From positions 10,001,288 to 10,065,287 of the forward strand of contig JAEMBT020000009.1 of NCBI GenBank assembly GCA_018873245.2: 64,000 bases of DNA, read 5' to 3'. The notes under the pieces are model-generated. The model saw only the letters and a list, made by a program, of their open reading frames with translations, did no database searches and was not told the origin of the DNA. Source of the stretch: Archegozetes longisetosus. Lineage: Eukaryota > Arthropoda > Arachnida > Sarcoptiformes > Trhypochthoniidae. Below, one piece after another: positions 23,051-35,883 of this stretch (the first letter of the stretch is position 1; the number at the start of each line of letters is the position of its first letter). The position numbers and the translations under genes are program-made.

Positions 23051-26000
23051 GTAAACCGTTTCATTGACATCAGTATTTCATATAACCTAAACACTTAGAC
23101 TGAACTTCTAGGCTTAGTTTTAGTACTAGTCTAACGTTGATAACTCTTCCTGACCTTTAACCTAACCTAACCATCAAATGAGAAACTTGAAGTGAGCTAT
23201 AAATAAGAGAGTTACTTAATAATTAATTCAAACCTATTTATACAATATATAGCAAACGAAAGCCTAAATCTAACAGGACTATAGATTAGCCTACATTTAT
23301 CTAATTACTAATTCATTGTATTAAAGAGCACTCATTTGTCGATCAGTTTGTTTATTTAATGAATAGTTTTCTACAGCATTTTAGCCTAATTCATAGATTA
23401 TCTGATTTATGGATTCATTTATGCTTCAAATTGCATTATTAAATAATTGTTTTGAGAACTAATGTTTAAAGTTAATAAAAGACGTTTAAATGGCTTCCAA
23501 AAAACGTTTAAATGGCTTCCAAAAAACGTTTAAATATCTTCCAAAAAAGTTGACTCTATTTTTCACTTACAAAACTATTGACGAACACTTAAAATAAGTT
23601 TGATTATTCCAATTTAAAAGCAGCAATGGGATAAAGAGCTTATCTTTAATTAACTCTTCATTCTATATGCCTTATCCTGAAAAGTGACAGAGTTAAGATA
23701 AGCCCTATAACAAACTCTTACTATAGATGCAATTCACGCCTAATGACTAAGTACCTGCTTTGAGTTTGCTTTCAGTTTGCTTACGAGTTAGCAAACAAGA
23801 AGCTATTCAAAGAAATTACAAACATGTAACTCTTATGCTGGTATAGCCTTCATAACACATTCAATTTAATATAATTGGAAAGTTTTATTTATGGTGTCTG
23901 TTAAACTGTCATGCTATTCTTTCCTTAAATCAATTTCCTAATTGTTATAAAATCGATTCAAACCACAGCCGACGCTAGCGAGAAACCAGAAGGGACCATG
24001 GCCCTCCATAAGTTTCTGGGAATTTTAGTCCTTGGCACACTTTGGTCTAAAATTTTAATTATTTGTGAAATTTTCATAGTTCAAGTAACTTAATTTTATA
24101 AGATATGAAAGTATTATGAATTATAAATAAAAAATAGTTGTTTGAGTAAAATATTTCAAATATTTGAGCACCTAATTAAGTAATTTAATAAAATTTTCAA
24201 ATTGATACAATGTAAAAATGATTCTAAAAATCTGAATGGTTGAAACTTTATGAATAAAATAAGAATTTACTATCACAAATTCTGCTATTGAAAATTTTGA
24301 GCATTTCAATTTTCGGCCTCCTCAGCACAAAAATCTGGCGGCAGTGCTGATTTAAATAATAATATTTGAGAAATAAGCATGATATTAGCTTCACTCTAAA
24401 TGAGTATTCTACTAACGTTCTTATTATATTTGCAATCATAATGAATTGCTTTTGATCGTGAGCAATATTATTGTAGTTATTATCTAAATGGCACTGAATT
24501 AATAATTGATAGAGAAGTTAACTTAGAATGTCTAATGTATAAAAGAAGTTATAATTTGAAAGGAATTGATATATTTGAAGTTTCAGTATTAAATTCTAAC
24601 TTGATCTAAATTCCGTTTTTGTAATGAAATTTTGTTGTGCAAATTATGAAGGAAGTATCACCATTTTAGAATTATGATTGGATAGCACTCGAGATAAGTT
24701 TCATGTTGACAGAATTGAATTATTTCAAAGCTAGGATCAATAGAAAACCATAAAAATACAGTATAATTCAATTTGAGCATATAAGTCGTATCGAATAAGC
24801 TCTCATTCTTTGTCGGATTAGAAGAAAGTGGTAGCTCTATAAAAGAATGTTTCCATACATAAAAAGTTAGCTAATGTTTATAAATTGATTTTACGCTTTA
24901 TATAAAGGTATTGAGCATTTTGAGTGATATTTTATATTAAAATTCCAGAGCCGTGAGCTCTAAGCTGAAGTAAATTAAAATCAAGTGAAATCACATTGTA
25001 AATAGAAAGACATTTGGCTGAAGTTGTGCTTTAGTTGATAGGATATACGATCTTTTTGTCTTTAAGCTAAAACAGCCTCAAACCTATTATTATAATGCAT
25101 TAGTAATTATTCAAGCGCTTAATGCAAACTTTATTCAAGCAATTTTTTAAATTAGAAAAAACTAAATTAGAGTCATTATTGTCGATGATAGTTACACTGA
25201 GCAGTTAACTAAAAACAAGTTGACCATAAAGTGATGGTAAAGTTAAGGTGCCTTACCTCACAAGGGCTGGCGACAGGGCTCTGACCATTGGGATCGTAGC
25301 CAAACTCGACGTAATGTCTAACAAAAACAGCTCTTTGCTCACGGAATACTTCAGTGACAGGTGAGACTGGACTACTGGCCGGTGATATATAAAACGGATT
25401 GTTGTTTGCATAACTTCTGCTATTTCTCAAGACGTGTCCCGTATTAAGCCCACCATGACTTGTCTGCTTGAGCCGAAGAATTTTTGAGCGACATATTACA
25501 CATCTTAACGGAAGCATTCGTTGACTGACAACCATTTGGATCGTTTTAACAAAACACTTGCGACAAACAACTCGATGTCCACAGGGGAAGGTTTGCATTG
25601 TTGCTTTGGCACTGATGCATATTACACACTATGTATACAAGTCAATTTTAGTATACTTTACAAATTAATATTTTTAGTTATGGACAAAAACCTGATTTCT
25701 ACACACAATTTCACTACTAATATAAAGCTACAGCCTTAGCCAGTGAGGCCCGTAGCTATAGCTCCCTAGAGCTTTTAAAAAATTGAAGTGTAGGTCTGTA
25801 TTGAAAGAGAATTACACGAAAAAAACCTTGAAACTGTATTTATTTGACGCATCAATCGATTACTTATTTTTAAACGTTAATAAAAGATTTGATAGTAAAT
25901 CAACAGATATATTAAATACTAATGTCGATATGGGCTTGCTTCTACAAGGTGGAACGCTCAATTTCAGACTTTTGGCCCCTTCAGACTGAAAACCTGGCTA

Positions 26001-28611
26001 CGGGACTGTATAAAGTACTTTTAACTATATCTTAATACGAGCTTCGCTGCTATTTTCTGTATTAATTCACTCTTGAATTATTGATTTACTCATTTTTATT
26101 CAATTAATTAATTGCAGTTTCGAAAATATAACCTCTAACAGCTTGGAAACTGCTAAATGTCTAATGCTCCTAATCTAAATAACTAATATTTCATTTACCC
26201 TTCAATGAAGTTTCAAATTGCTGGATCTCTTCATAATATTTTTTTCATTCTGTTTACGGTATATAGTATTTCGAATTCTATAGTTCAAAATATTGTAATT
26301 TAATAATCAGAAGTTATCTATTGATCAACTCTTACAGAATCTGTATCACACTTGATATAAAGCACATTTTCAGATACAGTACTTCTATAAATATCCAAAT
26401 TTGAATCTATTTTCCAGCCATTCAAACAAAATTTAGACTCGAAAAAAGTAATTGATTTTTTCATTTTGATCTGGATACTAATTCTATTTATACACATGAA
26501 AACATTTGACATCATATGCATCAATCACTGCTATTTCGAACATATTTTGTATTAAAATTTACTCTTGATTTGATGCAAGTTTGAATAGAATTCAGGGATT
26601 TTGATGCAAGCTTGAACAGAATTGAGAGGTTTTCCGTTTTACTCGTTTACTTTGCGATAAGAGATTATTCTTTGTATTCATAAATAGATGAATCCAGAAT
26701 GAAAGTCAATTCCGGCATCAAGTTTGCGAACCTGACATTTTGGACAAAACATTGGTTGGCTGTATATTATTTTTTTTCCTAATAGCATAATAAGTGATTG
26801 CAGTGCTATTTTCGTCTTTTCCCTTTCTTTCGGCCAAATGATCGATTGATTTTGCGTCTGCTCTTATTCAGAGCACACAAATAACTGGCATGAGATATAC
26901 TGGAAAGCATTACTATCAGATTCTGCTTTAAAAGCAATACCAACTTATGTTAACCTCTCATTCAATGCACTCTCTACTTCAATACAATTTTGACCTTTGC
27001 TTAGAAAAAAAAAATTTCTTATAAAGAAATAATAAGACTTTGAGCAAGTTTTTGGGTTAAGCGTAGTATATAAATAGAAAAGCATCACAGACACGCCTTG
27101 CTCACAGCTTTTGGCAAATCATTCAATCTATGACAATACTCAGATCTAATTTACAAATACCTCTTCGTCTGGCGATTTCGCTAATTCCGGATCATTTTCT
27201 TCCTCTAACTTGATTAGCAGTTTGTCCTAAAAACCAAAGATAAGATAAATCAGATCTTATTAAACTGAACACGTTTCAAACAATGTAAACACCAATTAAT
27301 TTGCAAATCCTAGTGAGCAATTTTTGTTTATAAATATTAGACTTAGCTTTACTGTTCAATTCTGTACACATATTTGCAAATCAGATAGTTGCAAATCACA
27401 TAGTTGCAAATCACATAGTTGCAAATCGCATAGTTGCAAATCACATAGTTGCAAATCGCATAGTTGCAAATCGCATAGTTGCAAATCACATAGTTGCAAT
27501 AATTTGTAAATATAGGTTAGGTTAGGCTTGGTTTATCCAAAATTATCTAACCTTAAATTAGTTGAAACATGAGATTTGCAATAATACGTGCTGGATTGAA
27601 CAATAAAGCCTCAGATTGCAGAGCTATAATTAGAAGCAAGTTTTTCATATAAAATCATATATAAATACTAGATGTTTATATTTCACTCTAATAAGAAATC
27701 ACTACGAAGCATGAAATAAGTTGTGATTTTTTTATAGTAATAACTGCATATCTCATATATTAAAATCTTGAACATTTTAAGAGAATTGCTCAAACAAATA
27801 ATTTGATGATATAGCTCCTTTTTTCAATAAATGTGATTTATTTAGCTTTTCCATTTTTTCCATCATTTATTTGGTATTGGCTTAGAAATATTTTTAAAAT
27901 TCTAGTTTTCTTATGATTTTCAGACTCATACTGACATTTACTTATACTCAAACTCAATATATGCTGTAAATAAGTTAAACTAAAGGGTAATAGCGGTTTA
28001 AAAGAGCAAATTTTGCGATAAGTAAAATTTACTTTATAGAGTTAAGAGCTTAATTACGAGAAATGATACGTAGTGCAAGTTCTGTTATAGAGTGAGTGAC
28101 TATTGTTATAAATGAGGCTCACGCTTATGATAAATTAAGACTAGGAAATATTAGTGAAGACAGAGTTGAGTTGAGCTCAAATTTGACTTATAAAGTATTA
28201 TTAACGTACTTAATGCCTTAAAATGATTGATTGATTGAAAAAGTGTGTCATTTGCTTTAATATCATACTAAAGCTAAGAGTTCTCGTTCCTGTCTTGGAA
28301 CTAAAGGGTGTCCGGTGAGTATAAAATACAATTTGATTAAAATAAATTAATTGAATTTCTTAAGCTTTTTGCTTTCGAGTCCTAATTACATCATTTAATT
28401 CAATACCTCAAACAAAATTTCAAAACAGAAACTAAATCTGTTATTGAGTATTCTACTGATATATTCCGAATCGTTCAGTTAGATAGCTTAATGCATTCTT
28501 GATGTCTAAAGAGTTGGAGGCGATGTTATTCTGAGTTCTTAATCAAGCGACCAACTGCATGGTTCGTAGCATTCAAACTAATGGTTTTATATATAAGTAT
28601 TCGTTCCTTTT

Positions 28612-28659
<48 letters not shown>

Positions 28660-30990
28660 AGAGACCAACCTCAGTCAAAACTAATTTCAATTAGAAAATG
28701 AAATAATAAAGAACGAGTTAAACTGCAGAACCACAGTTAGAATCGTCTGTTGAGTGAGATCGCGTGCTATCTATAATTGAAATAAAATAAGAGATAGAAC
28801 TGTGTAGCACTGACGCGATGGTGTGGTGAAACTATTGAGGTGGGCTTTACTGCACAGAACGAATGCACATATATTGCATAGTAAGCTATACACAGGTATA
28901 CACTAGTGTAAACTCTTAAGCTGGTGGATTGATCTATCCAAGAAACACATGTCAAACTCTGCTTATAAAAGCTGTTCATGAAAATGAGTGTTCAATTGAT
29001 TTATTTAAACATAAAACCCAGATTCAAAGAGATAACAAGGAATGGTTGACGCACTCAGTGGCTTCTAATAGAAGACCCAAAACGAAAAATTGATTAGTTA
29101 ACCAATTAATTTATTGGTAGTATAACTCAATCTGTAGAAGTTAATATCACGTCAGTTGATATGAGTCAAAGGAGGATTACTTATTAATCTTTCTTATTAA
29201 TGAATGTATGCTCCTATTACTTATTTGTACGTAAAAAATTACCTCTCAGTTTGCTTTCCTGCAACACATTCACTTCATTGCGAGCGCTTTCTATGTATTA
29301 TCACATTATTGCAGTTTTATTAAAGAATTTGCACTCTTTTCAATTTTGTCATATAATAAATGTATATTAAAACAGATAATAGAAAATTCCTGATTGAAAA
29401 TCATAATTCCATAATAGAGTCACGAATACGTACTTGAATGAACGTATCATCATTTGACATTTAAAGGTCTTAAGCCTCATGAGCTTTACAGGAGTAGAGT
29501 ATTGATGGAATCGAAATCACTCTCCCTCTCTCCCACCCTCTCTCTCTCTCACACTCACACACACACACACACACACACACACATTATTTTCTGCCTACAG
29601 AATGGCAAATATGAATTTATAGCGCAATAATCTAATAAAAAATGAACTGACAAACGTCTGACTCAAATCAAAGCCGAGGTGCATTAACATTTAATAATAA
29701 TTGAATTTAATATTTTCCGTATTTATGATGATTTATAACATAGCGTTTTTTATTGGAACAATTTGTACAAATGATATAGGATTGTGTAGACAACTGATAC
29801 TCCACCCTGAAATGATTGCCACTAAGTTAACCACTATTATTTGAAGCGATTTGAAAGCAAGCTGAATTAAACAATCATTACTCATAAATATATGATCGGC
29901 TCAAACATTTCAATTGACCTGTTGTTGACCAAAAAATATTTCAAATTATAATACGTGACAAATGCACAGATAATGTTTATATCGATTGAAGTTAGTAATG
30001 CCTCCTATAATAAAAGCATGCTTTGGATGAAATACGTTTTGCTGCTAATACACCTGAATAGTAGCTCCACTTTATAGCTAATGGTTAGTTCTGATGCACA
30101 TAACCATTCGGTAAATAATAGAAATATTTGTTGAGCAATGATTAGGCAACAGTTTTATAGCTACAGGTCAATGAAAACCAGTTTAAAAGCTAATTCCAAA
30201 CCCTATGATTATTCGCTACAGTAATTCATTGCTTTCTTCTTCTAAACATCAGTCCCAATGTGATTTATTCGTTCTTTATATATTCTTTTCTACTCCACTT
30301 TTTGTCAGTAGTGCTCTCACTTATTTGCCTCATCGATCTTTTTTGTATTATAAAAGTTTTCATCAACTTTCAGTCTGATATATTTGAAATCTATATGGCT
30401 CTGTGTAGATATGACTTCTATGATCACTTATTATTTGTGGACCATTCGGTTTTGTGAAAAACTATCGCTTATTGTCAGCAATTTAGCTTTTCATGCAGAT
30501 CAATAGATGTTTACGACATTTAATATTCCTCAAATGATAGATAAGTTTGTGAATCTTTTTTGTTTCAGAGCTGAATAATAAAATTGTTGAATCATTTTCA
30601 GTAAAGCGTAACGCGTGAAAAAGCCGAATAACACATTATATTTCACATTAGGAATATTCTATGAGCTCAGATTAAAATGAGGTCATTTACACATAAATAG
30701 TTTGATTTTTCAAACTAAGCCTCTTAGATGACAATTAATCGAATGGAAAGCATTCAGTTCGATAATAGTAATAAATATTTATAGGTCTGAAAAGAATCGA
30801 TAATTGACTCATCAGTAAAACTTACTATTTTATGATTCAGATGAGTTAATTCCTTTTCAGTCACTTTCTTCTTGTCGGTCTCAGTCTGTTGTCGCTTATA
30901 TTCTGTAAACTTGCACACCAGGAACATTGAAGAGACCAGTTGTGAGAAAAGTTGTCCAAAATTAGGTGCACAACAATTAAAAATAGGCAT
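22163..30990 (-). CDS. RING-HC finger protein, probable E3 ubiquitin ligase
   Basis: Four exons join in phase 0: 30826-30990, 27161-27226, 25257-25628 and 22163-22714, giving 384 residues. A single RING spans residues 78-123: C78-x2-C81, C93-x-H95, C99-x2-C102, C120-x2-C123 (CVIC, then CGHRVVCRKC, then CVIC). All eight metal ligands are present, so E2 recruitment and ubiquitin transfer are expected from the family. Before the RING lies a charged, helical linker (KRQQTETDKKKVTEKE, LLIKLEEENDPELAKSPDEE). After it come a Pro/Ser-rich part with FYISPASSPVSPV and a low-complexity Ser tail with basic clusters (SRKRKYSRSLHRR). Substrate is unknown and I cannot assign an orthologue. Introns are 1.5-3.6 kb and carry MITEs, microsatellites and a 15-bp minisatellite. 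The start is the first ATG of a frame with a good GTAAGT donor; further 5' exons are possible. Confidence 0.8.
22806..23015. repeat. CTTAATAATC MITE, copy 2 (in RING gene intron)
   Basis: Begins CTTAATAATCCCTAATAG and ends ATCAACGATTATT, where a (TG)n tract has grown from its right terminus. Body shared with the copies at 13237 and 46517. Confidence 0.75.
23014..23049. repeat. (TG)n microsatellite
   Basis: About 18 uninterrupted TG units directly at the right end of a MITE copy. Confidence 0.95.
23480..23549. repeat. 22-bp tandem repeat, about 3 units
   Basis: Unit ACGTTTAAATGGCTTCCAAA plus A-rich spacer, repeated three times in the RING gene's last intron. Confidence 0.85.
23965..24347. 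repeat. CAGT-end interspersed repeat, diverged copy
   Basis: Left end ACAGCCGACGCTAGCGAG and right end CTGGCGGCAGTGCTG resemble the ends of the copies at 25731-26008 and 36215-36480. The TTTCGGCCTCCTCAGCAC block near the right end matches TTTTGGCCCCTTCAGACT of the 25.7-kb copy. The interior is more diverged. Confidence 0.5.
25731..26008. repeat. CAGT-end interspersed repeat (hAT-like MITE), best copy
   Basis: The right terminus on the reverse strand reads CAGTCCCGTAGCCAGG and the left terminus CAGCCTTAGCCAGTGAGG. A TATAAAG occurs just outside both ends and may be a target duplication. The interior (ATTTATTTGACGCATCAATC, GCTCAATTTCAGACTTTTGG) is shared with 36215-36480. It contains a 68-codon open frame that I take to be chance. 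Located in an intron of the RING gene. Confidence 0.7.
27373..27500. repeat. 15-bp minisatellite, about 8 units
   Basis: Unit AGTTGCAAATCACAT with A/G variation (CACAT, CGCAT). Because 15 is a multiple of three it keeps an open frame with a five-residue SCKSH repeat, which misled gene prediction; it lies in an intron of the RING gene on the other strand. A GGTTAGGTTAGG run follows at about 27513. Confidence 0.92.
28614..28658. repeat. (GA)n microsatellite
   Basis: About 22 uninterrupted GA units in an intron of the RING gene. Confidence 0.95.
28764..28820. repeat. short hairpin family, copy 3
   Basis: GTGCTATCT pairs with AGATAG...GTAGCAC, and the flank GACGCGATGGTGTGGTG resembles CCGGTGATATATTG and ACGACGATATATC of the other two copies. 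An outer stem (AGATCGCG with TGACGCGAT) is also visible. Confidence 0.55.
29519..29583. repeat. compound (TC)n-(CA)n microsatellite
   Basis: CT-rich tract followed by about 16 CA units, within an intron of the RING gene. Confidence 0.95.
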
Positions 30991-33900
30991 CAAATATGAT
31001 ATTCAAGATTGCTTATATATGTTAATAATTGTCAAACTGTTAGTAGTCTATCAAATGGTTAATAGTCTATCGTAGATGATGGTTATGAGCACCATTGCAG
31101 CAACACATTGAGCAGCATCACGATTGCACCAACAACTGGGATTCTGATTGCGTCGGAGGTAGTGATGGCCAACATTATTGGTATTGTATTTTCTATTTTT
31201 CTCTCTGGTGTTTCGCGTCAATACGAGAATAAGAGGAGGACGTAACGCATGCCCAAAAAATTATGGTTAACAACTGGTTCTATATTGTGCTCTCTGAGTA
31301 TTGATCCATTTCTCAAATGCAACTTTGCTGCCAAATGATGTTCTCTTCCTTTTTCTTCTTCTTTCTGCTTTTATCAAACTTCCATGACTTCTAAGTCAGT
31401 CGACTACCAAAATCCACTAATACCAAACTATCATTAACTCCATGCTTGAATAAAACTTTGTTAAAAAATGATCTACTTCTAGATCGTTGTGAATTTGACT
31501 TTTTAGTCGTTTGAAATTTATCTTTGAAAAAGGCGATAAAAAAGTTTAGCTTTTATGGGGTGCATTTGGTGTAATACCAAATTACGTTGAGAATAATTGA
31601 GTAATAAAGTATTGGTCATGTAGAAGTAGTTTCACTAATTATATTTGGTCGCAAACACTTTATTCCTCAGTTAAGGTCACACTGAGTATAAGAGATGAAG
31701 AATGTTCATTAAGATTATTAGATTTTTATAATAAAACTGGGTTCTATGAGATGTGATATCAAGATTATCATTATCAAGATTATCAAGTTTATCAAGATTA
31801 TCAAATTTATCAATTAAATCCATAAATTGCCATGTACATGCAACAAATAAATCTATGAAACATGAAGTATTAGCTTCCTACAAAATAAATCGTTTCTAAC
31901 ATTTCTAAATTATCAATATTGCTAAACTAAGTCGATTTGAACTTTAAGGCTCGATTTGAACTTTGCAATTTAGAAACTATAAGAGATGCAAATTGCGAGA
32001 TTTGGCTCACTTTAGCATCAAAAATAAATTACTAAACAGAAGAGCGAATAGAACGAAAGACTAGTGAGTTGAATACAATTGAAGTTAAGAAGAAAGATGA
32101 TAAGAAAATATGTCAAGTTTAAAGTTAAGAAATCAAAATGAGAACTGTAAGAGCAAAAAATAAAAGTAAAAGGGCATTTAATAAAGCCATACGTTGTTAA
32201 CATAAAGAAAGTTGCGCTTGAGTATATAAATTTAATATGATTTATTAGTATTATGTATCATGATATACAGCAGTGTAATGGTGAAAGTAGCACTTTATAT
32301 ATAGTGTGTACTAATAAATGATTCTAACATTAATATAATGCTTATTTAGCAGTTTTCTCTCCATATCATTTCAAACTTCATATATATAGAAATTCAATCT
32401 AAATAAGTCTAAATTCAATCTTATAATGCTTCATTGAAAATTGACACTGTTAGTTTGTAGAGAAATGCTTACTCATAAATAGTAAGTATAATCTTTTGGT
32501 AAAGTGTTTTACTTTCAGAATGTAAAGTACGCTCTCTTTCATGACTTGCTTAGAGAAGAATTGATTAGTGAATTAGACTTCCATACGAATACATGTACAC
32601 ACCATTTCTCTTAATAATAGTAATTTATTTTTTATTTTATTACTAGTATTAGCTCATTGTTAGTACTTGAATATAATTTGTATTAACGTTGATCACACTA
32701 TAACTTAGGAGACAATTAAATGAATAAAGTCATAGCTTATTAGCTGACGAGAATGGCATGTCATGTCTCAAGGATAAAGAATATTCCCGATTCTCAGCTA
32801 GTAATCCATTTGAGTGTAGCTCATAGTTGCACCAATATCTCAAGTCAATATAATGCGCTGTGATTTACATCCAAATTCTACAACCATTATTGCTATTTGG
32901 CTAATATTTCACTGTCAAATTTGAATTGCTCACACACACACACACTTACACACTCCTCTCTCCCTATTCATGTTCTATACATTGATCAAATCCTTTGCCC
33001 AAATCTCCTATAATTTTCTTAGAAGTTTCAGTTTAAGCTTGTACAAGTATTTCTACAAATTATTAATGAGAGAAAATATTTTATTTCGTAATAAAAATGA
33101 TCTATTTATTCGAGATAAACCTTCAATTGACGTAAGTTGAGAGAGATAGAAATTGAATTCAATTAAGGTTATTAATTATATAAGAATCGATTTAAGAGTT
33201 ATATCATTTCATCCATAAATGATTTATCAAATCGGTTCAGCTAAAAATAGTCTGCCTGAATAGGAACACTTAGCCTTCAGCTTGTATTATATCGACTTTA
33301 TTAAGACATTAATTTGCAAAATGTTAAGAGTGCTCATCATTTCTGAGAGTTTCAACTAAACGGAAGTTATAGTATTGCTAGAGGTGCTAGACAAACTTAA
33401 TAAATTATTTTTATTGCCTCGTAACCACTGTAATATACCTCTTAAGCTACCTTTGTTTTAACAAATAACGTTTTACATGTCAGGTGTCTCTTAGAAGTGC
33501 TATTAAGCTGTAGTTAACAGAATACCTAAAACACGTTCTCCCATAAAACACTACATCTCCACTTGACTACTCTTGTTCATCTCTCATAAGTTGGTTTCAA
33601 TTAAATATTGACTATGATTACATAATTACACTTGTGATTGGTGAGTGAGAATCTGTCCAATGGTAACTTTCTTTCCTAATGGAATCTTTCTGAGAAAGCA
33701 AACACTTGCTTTATATCTATACAAACATTTGCAAGACATTATAAGGGCTGAAAAATTGTAGCCCAAAATCCACACGCAACCCAAACGAAAAAATAATCAA
33801 ATTCAATAATCACTGACTTTGTTACTGCTGCAGTCCTTGGCCTTATCATCAATATTCTTCCAGATTTCTATCAGTATTCTTGCAGATTCCTATCGCTACA

Positions 33901-34220
33901 AAGACTCGCATACTCAGCTTGATGCTATAAAACTTACATTTTTAATCTTATTTCAATTACAGATAAGATATATTACTCTAAACACGATATGTTCAAGTAA
34001 TATAGGCTTATAAATCATATTCAATTATTTCAAGTTTCAGGTAGGTAGCAACTAACTAACACTTCAACAAGAGATTTATTAACTTTATTTTCAATTGACC
34101 AAAGCAGCAAATTCATATCTCGATAAAATAGATGAGTTATTACATTTACGAGTGCAGTATTGATATAAAATAATTTAAAATTCATATTACAATAGAAAAC
34201 AATGAATAAAAGAATAAGTC
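30991..34220. other. intergenic region between RING gene and eIF2A
   Basis: No gene seen. The part next to 30991 (31075-31260) is richer in GC than its surroundings and is the likely 5' UTR or promoter of the RING gene. A short ATCAAGATT tandem lies at about 31756-31816. Open frames at 32018-32203 and 33819-34013 show no domain and are discarded. Confidence 0.45.
31756..31816. repeat. degenerate 12-bp tandem repeat
   Basis: Units of ATTATCAAGATT / TTTATCAAG type repeated about five times. Confidence 0.75.
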
Positions 34221-35883
34221 TTATGAATTTAGCTCTAATTCCCTCAACTCATCAATAATCTCTTGTTCTTTACTAACTTTTTCCAATTGATTTTTCTCTA
34301 ATTGCTTACCAGAAGCAATTAATTCTTTCAGCTTATCGATTTGTTCCAATTTTTTCTTCAAATTTCTTGCTTTCTTTTCTGCTTCAGTCAATGTACTAAC
34401 AGTGGGAGTAGACTTGGGCTTATCAGCAGCTGAAGCATTAGCTTTTCTCATCTGCGGGGGCACATACTTCACGGGTTCTGGAGGCTTTTTAGTGGTCACA
34501 ACTTTTGATACTTCAACAACAGGTTCACTGAATTGGTTAGATGGCTGCCATACAATCTCATTCAGTTCAGTATTAGAATCATAAATATCTTCGTGTTCAC
34601 AAACGCCTCCATAAGTCCAGATTCGAAACCCATTTCCAACACGAAGTCTGGGCGCTGTGGTTGCAGTTAGGATACGCTTTCCATCGGGACACCACTCAAT
34701 CAAGGTTGTGTCGGGTGCTTTGAATTCTGAGACCAACTTTTTCTGTTTGACATCCCAGACCTGAACTCCACCTCTCAAATTGCCAAAACCAGCCAAAGCC
34801 ACCAAATTTCCAAAAGGGTTGAATGATATAATATTTCTCATTTCTGGTCCTCCAAATTCAAACACTACTTCTGCTTTATTGTTAAACAGCGAGGCCATGG
34901 CCGGCATAAAGCCATAGATCACACAAAATAAAGCACTATTTGATGGGATCCATGCTATGTTATGAATTGGTCCATCTTTACTTAGTTTCACTATAAAAGT
35001 TTGTCCACTTATATCGAGATAGTGAAGCGTTTGCTGCCCATAATAACTTTTGCCACTTTGGTCGACATCCGTCGAACATATCAGCAAAAGAGCATCTCCT
35101 AAAGACATAGTAACACATATAAGTTTTAGCATTAAAATTAATTTACTACTCATCCGTACCCTTATGATTCCATTTGAAGTCTACGTTATCCGCTTTGTAG
35201 AAACTTTTATTAGCAATTGCAATGCCATCAAAGCGCGGATATTGATATATGCGGACGAAACTAGGCTGACCTTTCACTCCAACCGTGTAACATGCAACGT
35301 AATGACAACCCGTTTGCCGATTTGTAGTCATTGAGTAATTGGCAACTTTTTGGGAGTACATCTTATGAACGTATCTGTCAAACTGGTTCGACTCAAAGAA
35401 ATGCAATTCTGTATTGACGTGTCGAACACATACTGACTCATCTTCCGTCCAATGGGGACACCATCGCGACGGCTTCTTCTGAGGCATTGCTGTCAATATA
35501 ATACAATAGCTTTATAAGTATATATAACAAATAGATTAATAGAATTAATGATAATACTAGAGACCACTGAGAAGAGTTGCGCTGGAGACACCATAGATGG
35601 ATAGATTGTTTAGATGCCAAGTAGACAACACATTAGCTTTTGGCGACAATTTAACAAAAGTGGCACTAACTCCAGTTTGCTCAAAGACAAGCTGACAATC
35701 AGGCAGTGATAGTACTTTAATACTTGAGTGGTCTGAATATGCCAAATATTTGCCATCTTTTGATACATCTATTGATCTTATCGTATTTCGATCTGATATT
35801 GATGTTAATATCTCGTATGGTTTACATCCATTTAAGATATATAATCCTTTAGATCCACGTGCTATAAGTAATGGTTGACTCAT
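34221..35883 (-). CDS. eIF2A: eukaryotic translation initiation factor 2A
   Basis: eIF2A is a WD-repeat initiation factor that can deliver initiator tRNA to the 40S subunit in non-canonical initiation. Three exons: 35565-35883, 35160-35489 and 34221-35098, all junctions phase 1, giving about 508 residues (human about 585). The beta-propeller occupies most of the chain. Matching landmarks are PSRWCPHWTEDESVCVRHVN, VKGQPSFVRIYQYPRFDG, STDVDQSGKSYYGQQTLHYL, VIYGFMPAMASLFN, ALAGFGNLRGGVQVWDVK, EWCPDGKRILTATTAPRLRV and the W(Q)P after ELNEIV. A PPQMRK segment then leads into the C-terminal Lys/Glu-rich helix (ARNLKKKLEQIDKLKELIAS, KQLEKNQLEK). Exon 1's donor is weak: a choice between 35565 and 35568 changes one residue. 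The ATG at 35883 aligns with the family start. Confidence 0.95.

Noticed and set aside
25783-25989. 68-codon plus-strand frame
   Set aside because: It lies wholly inside the 25731-26008 interspersed repeat and is broken in the other copy.
27324-27509. Apparent Cys/Lys/Ser repeat protein
   Set aside because: The repeat is a 15-bp minisatellite lying in an intron on the opposite strand; the frame survives only because the unit length is divisible by three.
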